DNA of 64,000 nucleotides, taken from the NCBI GenBank assembly GCA_017538255.1, contig JAFYJD010000010.1, positions 124,001 through 188,000 on the forward strand. Direction: 5' to 3'. Each line of letters begins with the position of its first letter. The stretch's first letter is position 1. The translations under genes and the position numbers were made by a program. The notes under the pieces are model-generated. The model made no database searches and was not told the origin of the DNA. It was given only the letters and a program-made list of their open reading frames with translations. Shown piece by piece: positions 33,677 through 41,855 of the stretch. This DNA is from Clostridia bacterium. Lineage in GTDB: Bacteria; Bacillota; Clostridia; Christensenellales; CAG-138.

Positions 33677-34732
33677 ATGCAGGTAAACTTTGATATTTTG
33701 GTGTCTGGATGCAATACCGAATGCAGGCATTGTTATGTCAACGGCGGTCCCGGCGCGAATATGCCGTCGGACGCGGTTTTTGAGTGCATCAAAAAGCTCG
33801 ACGAGATCGCGGCACACCTTCCTTTTGAGGCGTGCTTCACTCTTGATAACGAGCCTATGAACCACCCCGACATAGTTTCGATCATCCGCGCCGCGGCTGC
33901 AACGAAACATATCAAACATTTTCACCACGGGATGACCACGGGCATCGCGCTGATGCGCCGCGCGGACAGGGATGAGATAATAAAAGCCTACATCGATAAC
34001 GGCTTTGATGAGTTCGGCATCACTCTGCATGGAAACGCGGAACACCATAACGAAATCGTGTCAAGAAACGGCGCATATCAAAAGGCGATAGAGGCCGCCG
34101 AGTATTTAAAATCGCGCGGCGCACGCATCAGTGTTTCACTTATGTTCAACCGCTGCTTCGTTGATGATGCCGCCGAACTCGACGGGGTCTTGACCGCTCT
34201 CGCGCCTGAATTTGTCTATTTTGCGATACCCAACTTCACGCCCAACAGTAGGATGCTCGGCTTTGAACCCTATCGAGCGTCATACGGCGATCTTGTCGCG
34301 ATAGAAGCGTATCTTAAAAAATGGTGCTCTGGCGCGGACAGGATCTTTCAAAGAGCCGAAAACGGCACCGTAGGCGCAATGATCGCGCAGCTCGAAAACG
34401 GTGCGTCGTTGAAGGAACGCTTTGAAACCGAACAGGATGAACTCTATCTGTCCGTTCACTGGGACTGCGAATTATTCCTCGGCAATTCCGGTGCGGAAAC
34501 GGTATCGCTCGGCGATCTGAGGTCGCTCGATCCCGAGAGGACGGCGGAGTTAATAATGAATCGCCGCGGCAACCGCGACTACGGCGCGTTCTATGACGCG
34601 GAGCGTCTGCCAGATACGGAAAGCCTCATCAGCGCGCTTAAACGCCTTGATAAGGGCCTTGTGTACTGCGATCCGGAGAGCGTCATCCATCGCGGGCTCG
34701 CCGAACTCGGCGTTCCGACGCTGATCCTTTGA
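33677..34732 (+). CDS. Radical SAM protein of unknown substrate
   Basis: 351 residues. The iron-sulfur CxxxCxxC motif is C12, C16, C19 in GCNTECRHCYVNGGPG. The barrel continues with LDNEPMNHPDIV near 56-67, where family members usually have GGEP, and FGITLHGNAEHHN near 115-127. It has no extra SPASM Cys cluster, though two C-terminal Cys exist (in HWDCELF and VYCDPE). No peptide precursor, cofactor gene or partner is adjacent apart from the LUD protein 18 bases upstream. The reaction is unknown. Confidence 0.82.
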   Translation: MQVNFDILVSGCNTECRHCYVNGGPGANMPSDAVFECIKKLDEIAAHLPFEACFTLDNEPMNHPDIVSIIRAAAATKHIKHFHHGMTTGIALMRRADRDEIIKAYIDNGFDEFGITLHGNAEHHNEIVSRNGAYQKAIEAAEYLKSRGARISVSLMFNRCFVDDAAELDGVLTALAPEFVYFAIPNFTPNSRMLGFEPYRASYGDLVAIEAYLKKWCSGADRIFQRAENGTVGAMIAQLENGASLKERFETEQDELYLSVHWDCELFLGNSGAETVSLGDLRSLDPERTAELIMNRRGNRDYGAFYDAERLPDTESLISALKRLDKGLVYCDPESVIHRGLAELGVPTLIL

Positions 34733-34758
34733 TATTGCGATCAAACAAACGGGTGCGT

Positions 34759-34798
34759 AAAAAACAAAAGATCGGCAGGGGTTTTGACCCTGCCGATC
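34759..34798. terminator. Bidirectional terminator between convergent genes
   Basis: A perfect 11-bp stem, GATCGGCAGGG at 34770-34780 with CCCTGCCGATC at 34788-34798. On the minus strand it is followed by a T-rich run (TTTTGTTTTTT), so it serves mainly the 34818-35177 gene; on the plus side only CTGCTTTT follows. Confidence 0.85.
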
Positions 34799-34817
34799 CT
34801 GCTTTTCAGCGGTAAAA

Positions 34818-35177
34818 CTATTCTTTTTCCTTTGTGAACAGCGCCTTTATTATAAGTCCCGCTCCGATCGCGGCGGGTACCAGCATCAGGAAGATGTCGA
34901 TAACGCTACCTTGGAAACTGATCCTTGTGCCGAGTATGATCGAAAGCACCAGCATTCCGACGAGTATCGGAAACAGTATCTTTGTGAGCTTGCTCTGCGT
35001 TGCGACATACAGGATAACGTCGAGCAGGATCAGCGATATGATGATGCCGCCCGTCGAAACGCCGCCCCACATACGCATAAAGCCCCAGGACGAAACGCGC
35101 GTGCTCTTAAAGAACATAAACAGACCCACGGCGATGAGCAAAAAGCCGACCAAAAACAGAGTATCCTTCTTTTTCAT
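34818..35177 (-). CDS. Small membrane protein with four transmembrane helices
   Basis: 119 residues. Four hydrophobic helices lie near 7-24, 39-60, 67-84 and 91-112, after a basic N-terminus (MKKKD), with a charged KEKE end. The RBS is GGGAG 8 bases before the ATG. It resembles LiaF/LiaI-type or phage-shock-like membrane proteins only in architecture, not in a recognised motif. Function unknown. It is the only minus-strand gene in the first 39 kb and has its own promoter and terminator. Confidence 0.75.
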   Translation of the reverse strand: MKKKDTLFLVGFLLIAVGLFMFFKSTRVSSWGFMRMWGGVSTGGIIISLILLDVILYVATQSKLTKILFPILVGMLVLSIILGTRISFQGSVIDIFLMLVPAAIGAGLIIKALFTKEKE

Positions 35178-35208
35178 AGTATTCTCCCGAGTATTTTAGT
35201 CCGCCGCT

Positions 35209-35237
35209 ATTATACCACGGCGCGGCGGAGTCTGCAA
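35209..35237 (-). promoter_or_regulatory. Promoter of the small membrane protein gene
   Basis: On the minus strand, TTGCAG (35237-35232) and TATAAT (35214-35209) with a 17-base spacer. It is divergent from the larC promoter, with only 12 bases between the two -35 boxes, so one could affect the other. Confidence 0.6.
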
Positions 35238-35249
35238 GCACAGTACATA

Positions 35250-35278
35250 TTGACAAGCGACTTCGTTCGTGCTATAAA
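35250..35278 (+). promoter_or_regulatory. Promoter of larC
   Basis: TTGACA at 35250-35255 and TATAAA at 35273-35278, spacer 17: close to the sigma-A consensus. Confidence 0.7.
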
Positions 35279-35316
35279 GGGATCAACAACGGCGCAATGC
35301 GCGGATAGGAGCCTGT

Positions 35317-36585
35317 ATGAAAACTCTGTATCTCGATCTCTCGATGGGCGCGGCGGGGGATATGCTCGCGGGCGCTTTGTTTGAACTCGTCGACGAAGCC
35401 GAGAGGGCGGCGATCCTCGAAAAACTCGCCGCAATAGACGGCGTGAACGTTTCAATCGGTAAAACACAAAAATGCGGCATCGTCTGTACGCGCTTTTCCG
35501 TGGATATCGGAGGCATTGAGGAAGGCGGACACGAACATCATCACCACCACGAACACGAACACGAGCACGAACACGAGCACGAACACGAACATCATCACCA
35601 CCACGAGCATCATCACCACCACGAGTACGAACATCACCACGAACATCGCGGAATGGCGGAGATAGAGAAGATCGTCGCCGACCTGCCGGTATCGGACAAG
35701 GTGCGCGATGATATTATGAATGTGTACGCGCTGATCGCGGAGGCGGAGAGCGCGGCGCACGGCGTGCCGGTCGATATGATCCATTTTCACGAGGTCGGTA
35801 TGCTGGATGCTGTCGCGGACATAACCGCTGTATGCCTGCTGATGGACGCGATAAAACCCGAGCGCGTCATCGCGTCGGCCGTAAACGTCGGAAGCGGCAC
35901 GGTGCGCTGCGCGCACGGCATTTTGCCCGTTCCCGCACCGGCGACGGCGTATATCCTGCGCGGTGTGCCGACCTATGCGGGCGGGATACGGTGCGAACTC
36001 TGCACGCCGACGGGCGCGGCGCTTGTAAAGTATTTCGCCGCGGGCGGGTTCTTGCCTCAGCCACGGCTTACCGCGGAGCGCATAGGCTACGGCGCGGGCA
36101 AAAAGGATTTTGAGCAGGCAAACTGCGTCCGAGCGATACTCTCAAGCGATGAGGAAGAAACGCATAAACTCGTTGAACTTGCCTGCAATATCGACGATAT
36201 GACGGCGGAGCAGATCGCATTTGCCTGCGAACGCCTGCTGGAAGCGGGTGCAAGGGATGTTTTTACCGTTCCATGCGGTATGAAAAAGGGCAGACAGGGC
36301 ACGCTTTTGACCGTGATAGCGGACGAGGAAAACAAGCAGGCGCTGATAGGGGAGATGTTCAAGCATACATCCACCCTCGGCATCAGGGAAAAGGGCGTTT
36401 TAAGGTATGAACTTGCAAGAACGACCGACACCGTTTCAACACCTTTCGGGAGCGTTCGCGTAAAGGTCTCCGAGGGCTACGGAGTCAAAAAAATAAAGCC
36501 CGAATACGAGGATATCGCGCGTATCGCGCGTGAAAACGGCGAAAGTATGGCGAACGTGGCACACAGCGTGGAAACAGGTCGATAA
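35317..36585 (+). CDS. larC: Nickel pincer cofactor biosynthesis protein LarC, with long His/Glu insert
   Basis: 422 residues. LarC inserts nickel into the pyridinium dithiocarboxylate cofactor of lactate racemase and related enzymes. The N-terminus LYLDLSMGAAGDMLAGAL and the Glu/His block IHFHEVGMLDAVADI near 156-170 fit the family. So does the C-terminal half (LACNIDDMTAEQIAFACERL near 288-307). Residues about 71-110 are nearly pure His and Glu, a likely nickel store that is often present but is long here. larA, larB and larE are not in this window. A terminator-like hairpin follows. Confidence 0.93.
   Translation: MKTLYLDLSMGAAGDMLAGALFELVDEAERAAILEKLAAIDGVNVSIGKTQKCGIVCTRFSVDIGGIEEGGHEHHHHHEHEHEHEHEHEHEHHHHHEHHHHHEYEHHHEHRGMAEIEKIVADLPVSDKVRDDIMNVYALIAEAESAAHGVPVDMIHFHEVGMLDAVADITAVCLLMDAIKPERVIASAVNVGSGTVRCAHGILPVPAPATAYILRGVPTYAGGIRCELCTPTGAALVKYFAAGGFLPQPRLTAERIGYGAGKKDFEQANCVRAILSSDEEETHKLVELACNIDDMTAEQIAFACERLLEAGARDVFTVPCGMKKGRQGTLLTVIADEENKQALIGEMFKHTSTLGIREKGVLRYELARTTDTVSTPFGSVRVKVSEGYGVKKIKPEYEDIARIARENGESMANVAHSVETGR
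35535..35645 (+). repeat. Degenerate short tandem repeat encoding the His/Glu tract of LarC
   Basis: Alternating CAC/CAT and GAA/GAG codons form imperfect 6- and 12-base units (around CACGAACACGAG). The repeat is coding and in frame; codon wobble limits slippage. Confidence 0.85.
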
Positions 36586-36605
36586 ATGATTTATATATTT
36601 GGCGG

Positions 36606-36640
36606 GGCAAAGCCTAATTGACGGCGCTTTGCCTTTACTT
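36606..36640 (+). terminator. Probable terminator after larC
   Basis: GGCAAAGC at 36606-36613 pairs with GCTTTGCC at 36626-36633, followed by TTTACTTTTTAA. The T-rich part overlaps the -35 of the next promoter. Confidence 0.5.
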
Positions 36641-36662
36641 TTTAATGCGGATGTGGTAGAAT
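36634..36662 (+). promoter_or_regulatory. Promoter of the DegV gene
   Basis: TTTACT at 36634-36639 and TAGAAT at 36657-36662, spacer 17, 34 bases before the ATG. Confidence 0.55.
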
Positions 36663-36696
36663 CATAAAACACCCAAAAGAATAACAGGAGCAATTT

Positions 36697-37554
36697 ATGG
36701 TTAAAATCTGCTGCGACAGTACCGCCGATCTTCTGAACGAAGTTTACGGTACCGATCTTTACAAAGAACGCAACATAACTGTCGTTCCCCTGTATGTCAG
36801 GGTAGAGGACGAGGAATACCTCGACGGCGTGGATATCACTATGCGCGATCTCCTCGAACGCTGCAAACAACTGGACGAATTGCCGAAGACTTCCGCACCC
36901 GATGTAGAGCGATTAAGGGGCATCTTTGCCGATTTGACCGCAGACGGGTCGGAACTTGTTTTTATTACAATCAGTTCGCATTTTTCCTCGTCGTACAACA
37001 ATGCCGTCATCGCCGCCGAAGATATGCCAGGCGTTTTCGTCGTTGATTCCCTAAACCTTTCAAGCGGCGTCGGGCACGTTGTGCTCGAAGCGGCGGATCT
37101 TGCGGACAAAGGGGTTTGCGGCGCGGAGATAAAGCGCCTGCTCGACGAGGATATCGTGCCCAACGTGGAAACGAGTTTCGTGCTTGACAGGCTAGATTTT
37201 ATGGTAAAGGGCGGCCGCTGCTCGGCGGTATCCGCACTCGGCGCGAGCATACTCCAACTCCACCCCGGAATCGCGGTCGAAAACGGCAAGATGGGCGTTT
37301 TCAAAAAATACCGCGGCTCGTGGGAACGCTGCCTGCGCGCCTACATAAAGGATAAACTCGACGGGCGCACCGATATCAGACAGCACCGCATTTTCGTTAC
37401 CTACACCGATACGCCCGACGATATCGTTCGTGAAGCGGTCAGTATCGTCAAGGAGTACAACTACTTCGACGAGGTGATCCCAACAACGGCGGGATGCACC
37501 ATCGCGAGCCATTGCGGCCCAAGGACACTCGGCATCCTATTCATCAAAAAATAA
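36697..37554 (+). CDS. DegV family fatty-acid-binding protein (FakB-like)
   Basis: 285 residues, the usual DegV length. DegV/FakB proteins hold a fatty acid for phosphorylation by FakA. Family features: VKICCDSTADL at the N-terminus, TISSHFSSSYNNAV near 90-103 (fatty-acid carboxylate binding), VLDRLDFMVKGGRCS near 161-175 and the C-terminal TIASHCGPRTLGILF near 268-282. FakA is encoded at 8154-9800, so a FakAB pair could be assembled from this window. It is 52 bases upstream of pckA and may be co-transcribed. Confidence 0.92.
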   Translation: MVKICCDSTADLLNEVYGTDLYKERNITVVPLYVRVEDEEYLDGVDITMRDLLERCKQLDELPKTSAPDVERLRGIFADLTADGSELVFITISSHFSSSYNNAVIAAEDMPGVFVVDSLNLSSGVGHVVLEAADLADKGVCGAEIKRLLDEDIVPNVETSFVLDRLDFMVKGGRCSAVSALGASILQLHPGIAVENGKMGVFKKYRGSWERCLRAYIKDKLDGRTDIRQHRIFVTYTDTPDDIVREAVSIVKEYNYFDEVIPTTAGCTIASHCGPRTLGILFIKK

Positions 37555-37606
37555 CGCTTTGCGCGTAACGCACCGAATGATCTTCAATGCCGAAAGGAGA
37601 ATAAAA

Positions 37607-39181
37607 ATGAAGTCTTATCTCGAATCTATGGGCGTCTACGAACCCGCGGCAGTATATCGTAATCTCTCGCCCGCGGAACTCACCGAGCGCGCGCTCGCAC
37701 GCGGTGAGGGCAAACTCTCCAACACCGGCGCGCTCGTGATCAAAACAGGCAAGTACACAGGCCGTTCCCCCGATGACCGTTTCATCGTCGACACTCCAAA
37801 CATCCACGATAAGGTCGACTGGGGCAAGATCAATATGCCCGTAGAAAGGGCCGTTGCCGATGCTGTTTACGGCAAGATGTGCGCTTATATGCAGAACCGT
37901 GAAGTCTTCGTATTTGACGGCTTCGTAGGCGCGGATGCCGAATACTGCCTGCCCATCCGTGTTATCTGCGAAAATGCCGCGTCCGCTCTGTTTGCGACTC
38001 AGGCATTCGTTCGCCCGAGCGAGGAGCAGCTCAAAACCTTTAAACCCGAGTTCACAGTACTCTGCTGCCCGGGCTTCAAATGCGATCCGGAAAAGGACGG
38101 GGTCAATTCCGAAGCGGCGGTCATAATCGATTTTGAGAAAAACCGCGTAACGATTGCCTGCACCAAGTATTCGGGCGAGATCAAAAAGAGTATGTTCTCC
38201 GTTATGAACTTCCTTATGCCCGAGCGCGGCGTATTCCCTATGCACTGCTCCGCCAACATAGGCAAGGACGGCGACTCCGCGCTGTTCTTCGGCCTCTCCG
38301 GCACGGGCAAGACGACTCTCTCCGCCGATCCTAACCGTATGCTGATTGGCGATGACGAGCACGGCTGGTCTCCAAACGGCGTCTTTAACTTCGAGGGCGG
38401 ATGCTACGCAAAATGCATCAACCTCTCCCGCGAAAACGAGCCCCAGATATGGGACGCTATCAAGTTCGGCGCTCTTGTCGAAAACGTAATCATCGACGAC
38501 GAGACCCGAGTGCTCAACTATGACGACGGCTCTATCACCGAGAATACCCGCGTCGCGTATCCGGTTGAGTACATACCCAACTGCGTGATCCCCGGAGTAG
38601 GCGATCATCCCAAGACCGTCATCTTCCTCACCGCGGATGCGTTCGGCGTTCTGCCGCCCATCGCAAAACTCGACAAGAATATGGCTATGTACCATTTCGT
38701 TACGGGTTATACCGCAAAACTCGCCGGCACGGAGCGCGGCGTCAAGGAGCCCCAGGCGACCTTCTCCACGCTGTTCGGCGCGCCGTTCTTCCTCAGACAT
38801 CCTTCCGAATACGCGGAGATGCTCGGCAAGCGTATGGACGAGCACGGCGCACAGGTGTTCCTTATCAACACCGGCTGGTCGGGCGGCCCCTACGGCGTCG
38901 GAAGCCGTATGAAGATCAAATACACCCGCGCGATGGTTACGGCGGCGCTCGAAGGCAAACTCAACGATGTCGAGTATGCGATCCATCCGATCTTCAATGT
39001 TATGGTGCCCAAGACCTGCGAGGGCGTGCCCGACGAGGTTCTCGATCCCCGCGAGATGTGGGCGGATAAGCAGGCGTACGACAAGGCGGCGCAGGAACTT
39101 GCAAATATGTTCGTAAAGAACTTCAGCAAGTACTCCAATATGCCCAAGCATATCATCGACGCAGGCCCCAAAGCCAAATAA
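37607..39181 (+). CDS. pckA: Phosphoenolpyruvate carboxykinase (ATP)
   Basis: 524 residues from ATG 37607 with AAAGGAG upstream; an upstream in-frame start lacks an RBS. It interconverts oxaloacetate and PEP with ATP/ADP. In anaerobes it often runs toward oxaloacetate. Features: RSPDDRFIVD near 56-65, the P-loop GLSGTGKTTLS near 229-239, the metal-binding LIGDDEHGW near 246-254, and YTAKLAGTERGV near 367-378. Length fits the ATP-type family. It is followed by a strong bidirectional terminator. Confidence 0.96.
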   Translation: MKSYLESMGVYEPAAVYRNLSPAELTERALARGEGKLSNTGALVIKTGKYTGRSPDDRFIVDTPNIHDKVDWGKINMPVERAVADAVYGKMCAYMQNREVFVFDGFVGADAEYCLPIRVICENAASALFATQAFVRPSEEQLKTFKPEFTVLCCPGFKCDPEKDGVNSEAAVIIDFEKNRVTIACTKYSGEIKKSMFSVMNFLMPERGVFPMHCSANIGKDGDSALFFGLSGTGKTTLSADPNRMLIGDDEHGWSPNGVFNFEGGCYAKCINLSRENEPQIWDAIKFGALVENVIIDDETRVLNYDDGSITENTRVAYPVEYIPNCVIPGVGDHPKTVIFLTADAFGVLPPIAKLDKNMAMYHFVTGYTAKLAGTERGVKEPQATFSTLFGAPFFLRHPSEYAEMLGKRMDEHGAQVFLINTGWSGGPYGVGSRMKIKYTRAMVTAALEGKLNDVEYAIHPIFNVMVPKTCEGVPDEVLDPREMWADKQAYDKAAQELANMFVKNFSKYSNMPKHIIDAGPKAK

Positions 39182-39202
39182 ACAGATACCAAAGTAAACA
39201 TC

Positions 39203-39230
39203 AAAAACCGCCGTTATAGCGGCGGTTTTT
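39203..39230. terminator. Bidirectional terminator between pckA and the dockerin protein gene
   Basis: AAAAACCGCC at 39203-39212 pairs with GGCGGTTTTT at 39221-39230 and gives a T5 on either strand. It serves the two convergent genes. Confidence 0.88.
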
Positions 39231-39248
39231 GATTTACGCTTGATTCGC

Positions 39249-41678
39249 TCAGACGATTATTCCAAGCGAGAGGCGAAGTATGATGATCGCATCGTCGATA
39301 GCGACCTGAGAGTCATTGTTCATATCAGCCACCTCATCCTGAAGTTCTGTGAAAGAGATAATGCCGAGAACACGCCTCAGCGTCAGAACAACGTCCGCAA
39401 CATCCACATCACCGCTGAAGTTGACGTCGCCGGGCAGATAGTCGGGGGTTTCTTCAACATAGCCGGGCACGCTGATATTGTCCACAAAGGCGCAGTCAAG
39501 ACCGGATGCGGACATAGGATCCTTGTGGAAGAGCCATTTGAGCGTATAGGTGCCGTTTGACGGCGCGGTGTATGTGTGGGTCGCCCAGTCGGCGTCGCCG
39601 GAGATATAGCTTGCGGATGAGCCGTTAACATAGAAAGTGATCTTGTCGTAGGTCTTTTCGCTTGAAACGGCCCAGTCAAAGGATACTTTATCGCCCTTTT
39701 TGAGCTCGACCGTTACGGAGAATGACGAGTCGGACGAGTTGATGCCGCGGTTGCCGCTCCTGACACAGACCCTGTCCGTAAAGGTGCTCGTGTCAACGAC
39801 CCACGCGTAATTGCCGCTGTCGGGATTGGTGAAGGTGAGCGTACCGTTTTCGATATTAGCCGCCTCATCAAACGAGGGAGTCTTCAATACCTTTACTGAA
39901 ACAGTCCCAGTAAACTCGGCGCCCGTGCCAAGATCGCGCGCTTTGACGGTTATCGTGGCGCTGCCTTCGGAGAGCGCATCCAGATTGCCTTTGCGGTTGC
40001 CGCCGTTGACGGAAACGACGGAAGTATCGGAACTGGTCCAAACCACCTCGAAGTTGTTCGCGTTAACAGGCTCGCGCGCAATGTTCACGACTGTCGAGGC
40101 GCCCTCATACATAGTAACGCTTGCGGGATCGACGGAGAAGCCGGTTAGCGGAAGGGTCTCCAATTCGCCTTCCTTTACTGTGATACCGATGTATTTGAGC
40201 GAAGCGCTCGCGTCTGACGGGGGATTGTAAACGCCGCCGACGGGCTTGACGGTGATCGAGCCGCCGCCCTTTATGGAGCAGGATGAGCCGGTGAAAACAA
40301 CGGGCGAGAGCAGATCGAACGGGCTTGAAATGCCCTGATATTTACCGGGATCGAAGCCTTCCTGCGCCTTGAAACCGTAAATGCCCGACTCGATGTTTAG
40401 TGAGGCGTTGGCGGTAACGGCGGTGCGGAAGTTTTTAACGATATCGCTGCTCGATTCGTTCGTAACGCTCTTGAACGCCGAATGGATATCCTTGCCGCCC
40501 TTGATGCTCAAAAGCAGTTCACGGAAGACGGGGTTGCCAAACTGCGTGTAAAGATACTGCGAGAACATCGCCACCTGCGCGTAGAGCGCAAGCGTGTCGT
40601 TCATCGGCAGATAGTTGGACCAATTGTACATCGAATAACCCTTGTGCAGTTCCCAGGAGGAAACGTACTCGTGCTCCTTGGGCGGGTTGAGCCAGGTGTT
40701 GTTCGCGGAAAAACTGTAGTTCAGCCAGGACTGTATACGCGATACCAGCGCGCTGCCGGGGTAGCAGATCTCCTCCGCCGCAGCGCTCATCATCTCGTTG
40801 AGCCAGGTCTCGGAGCCGCTGCCGAGCGTGGAATAATGGATAAGATGCTGATACTCATGCACGATCGTGCTGTAAGTGTTCGCAAGATTGATTATCACGT
40901 TACCGCTCGTGGTGGTGTAGGAAACACCGGGGTAGGTGTCGATATTGATGATCGGCATCTTGTTGTTATAAAGGTCGCTCCCGGAGAAGAAACCCGCAAC
41001 ATAGCCTTCGCCGGGCTTCCAGCCGTCGTCGATATTATAATACAGCAGATTGACCCTGCCGTCGCCGTTCGTGCTGTTGGTATGGTCTCCGAAGGACGAT
41101 CTCATAAGGTCGAACTTGTCGTCAAACTCAAACGCGCAGATCTCGGCAAAACTCTCGTCGATGGAATCGAGCGGGTAAACGTTGTCCGCGGTCGAAGTGG
41201 GCGTCCAAACATAGCAATGCTCACCCTTTGCGAGTACTTTGAACTCCACCGAGGTATTGTTGGAAACGGGGGAGTAGGTGGCGTTGATGCTGAAATTGTG
41301 CTTATCGCCTACGTTGAAAGAAAGCGGCGCACGGACACCTTCGTCGTATTTGGGAAGATCGTAGGTCGCGGTTTCGCTCAATTCGGCGTCGATGTCGATC
41401 TTGTAGGGACGATCGGAAGTCTCAACGGGAGCGGGTACCGCATTGGCGGAAACTTCCTTTTCGATAATACCGCTCATATTGCCGGTGTTAACGCCGGACG
41501 TGGAGGTGGAAGGGTTGTAGATGACGACGTAATCGCCGGTATAACCGTCGCTTCCGTCCTCGTCGATAAGGATGTTCCTGTTTACGCCGCGATCGGCGGC
41601 GGAGGGCGCCGCGCCGACGGCGGGGATAACACCCGCGAACATCATAACGGCGGCGAGGATCGCAATGATTCGCTTCAT
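39249..41678 (-). CDS. Secreted M30-like metallopeptidase with Ig-like domain and C-terminal dockerin
   Basis: 809 residues from ATG 41678, with AGGAGAAG upstream. Signal peptide 1-23. The propeptide-like start shares GDYVVIYNPS and TGNMSGII with the neighbour gene. The peptidase domain carries HEYQH at 274-278 and WLNEMMSAAAEE at 292-303, a zinc HExxH with a downstream Glu, as in M30 hyicolysin-like enzymes. Residues about 510-600 are a bacterial Ig-like (Big_2) domain (VTMYEGASTVVNI, VWTSSDTSVVSV). A beta-sandwich module follows, then a type I dockerin at about 745-809 with loops DVNFSGDVDVAD and DMNNDSQVAIDD and two LGI ends. It is last in a set of three minus-strand dockerin genes, each with its own promoter. 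Confidence 0.9.
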   Translation of the reverse strand: MKRIIAILAAVMMFAGVIPAVGAAPSAADRGVNRNILIDEDGSDGYTGDYVVIYNPSTSTSGVNTGNMSGIIEKEVSANAVPAPVETSDRPYKIDIDAELSETATYDLPKYDEGVRAPLSFNVGDKHNFSINATYSPVSNNTSVEFKVLAKGEHCYVWTPTSTADNVYPLDSIDESFAEICAFEFDDKFDLMRSSFGDHTNSTNGDGRVNLLYYNIDDGWKPGEGYVAGFFSGSDLYNNKMPIINIDTYPGVSYTTTSGNVIINLANTYSTIVHEYQHLIHYSTLGSGSETWLNEMMSAAAEEICYPGSALVSRIQSWLNYSFSANNTWLNPPKEHEYVSSWELHKGYSMYNWSNYLPMNDTLALYAQVAMFSQYLYTQFGNPVFRELLLSIKGGKDIHSAFKSVTNESSSDIVKNFRTAVTANASLNIESGIYGFKAQEGFDPGKYQGISSPFDLLSPVVFTGSSCSIKGGGSITVKPVGGVYNPPSDASASLKYIGITVKEGELETLPLTGFSVDPASVTMYEGASTVVNIAREPVNANNFEVVWTSSDTSVVSVNGGNRKGNLDALSEGSATITVKARDLGTGAEFTGTVSVKVLKTPSFDEAANIENGTLTFTNPDSGNYAWVVDTSTFTDRVCVRSGNRGINSSDSSFSVTVELKKGDKVSFDWAVSSEKTYDKITFYVNGSSASYISGDADWATHTYTAPSNGTYTLKWLFHKDPMSASGLDCAFVDNISVPGYVEETPDYLPGDVNFSGDVDVADVVLTLRRVLGIISFTELQDEVADMNNDSQVAIDDAIIILRLSLGIIV

Positions 41679-41740
41679 TATGCTCTTCTCCTGATACTTA
41701 TTTGGCAGCACGTTGAAAATCGCTTTGCCGCGGCATCTCA

Positions 41741-41769
41741 ATTATATCATATTATTGATGAATACAAAA
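41741..41769 (-). promoter_or_regulatory. Possible promoter of the first dockerin-peptidase gene
   Basis: On the minus strand, a perfect TATAAT (41746-41741) with a poor -35, TTTTGT (41769-41764), spacer 17. The weak -35 may mean activator dependence. Confidence 0.4.
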
Positions 41770-41809
41770 GACTTTTGAACAAAAAAACAGCGATTTTCGC
41801 ACCAACGGC

Positions 41810-41839
41810 AAAAAAAGAGCGATCCGATCGGGATCGCTC
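41810..41839 (-). terminator. Terminator after the second dockerin-peptidase gene
   Basis: GAGCGATCC (minus, 41839-41831) pairs with GGATCGCTC (41825-41817), followed on the minus strand by T7. Confidence 0.85.
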
Positions 41840-41855
41840 CTGTGGAGTTGAGCCT

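Noticed and set aside
35535-35645. Regular short repeats resembling a CRISPR or microsatellite
   Set aside because: The repeats are in frame, coding for a His/Glu tract in LarC, with no spacers.
37544-39151. A 535-codon minus-strand frame opposite pckA
   Set aside because: pckA is unmistakable on the plus strand with all motifs and an RBS.
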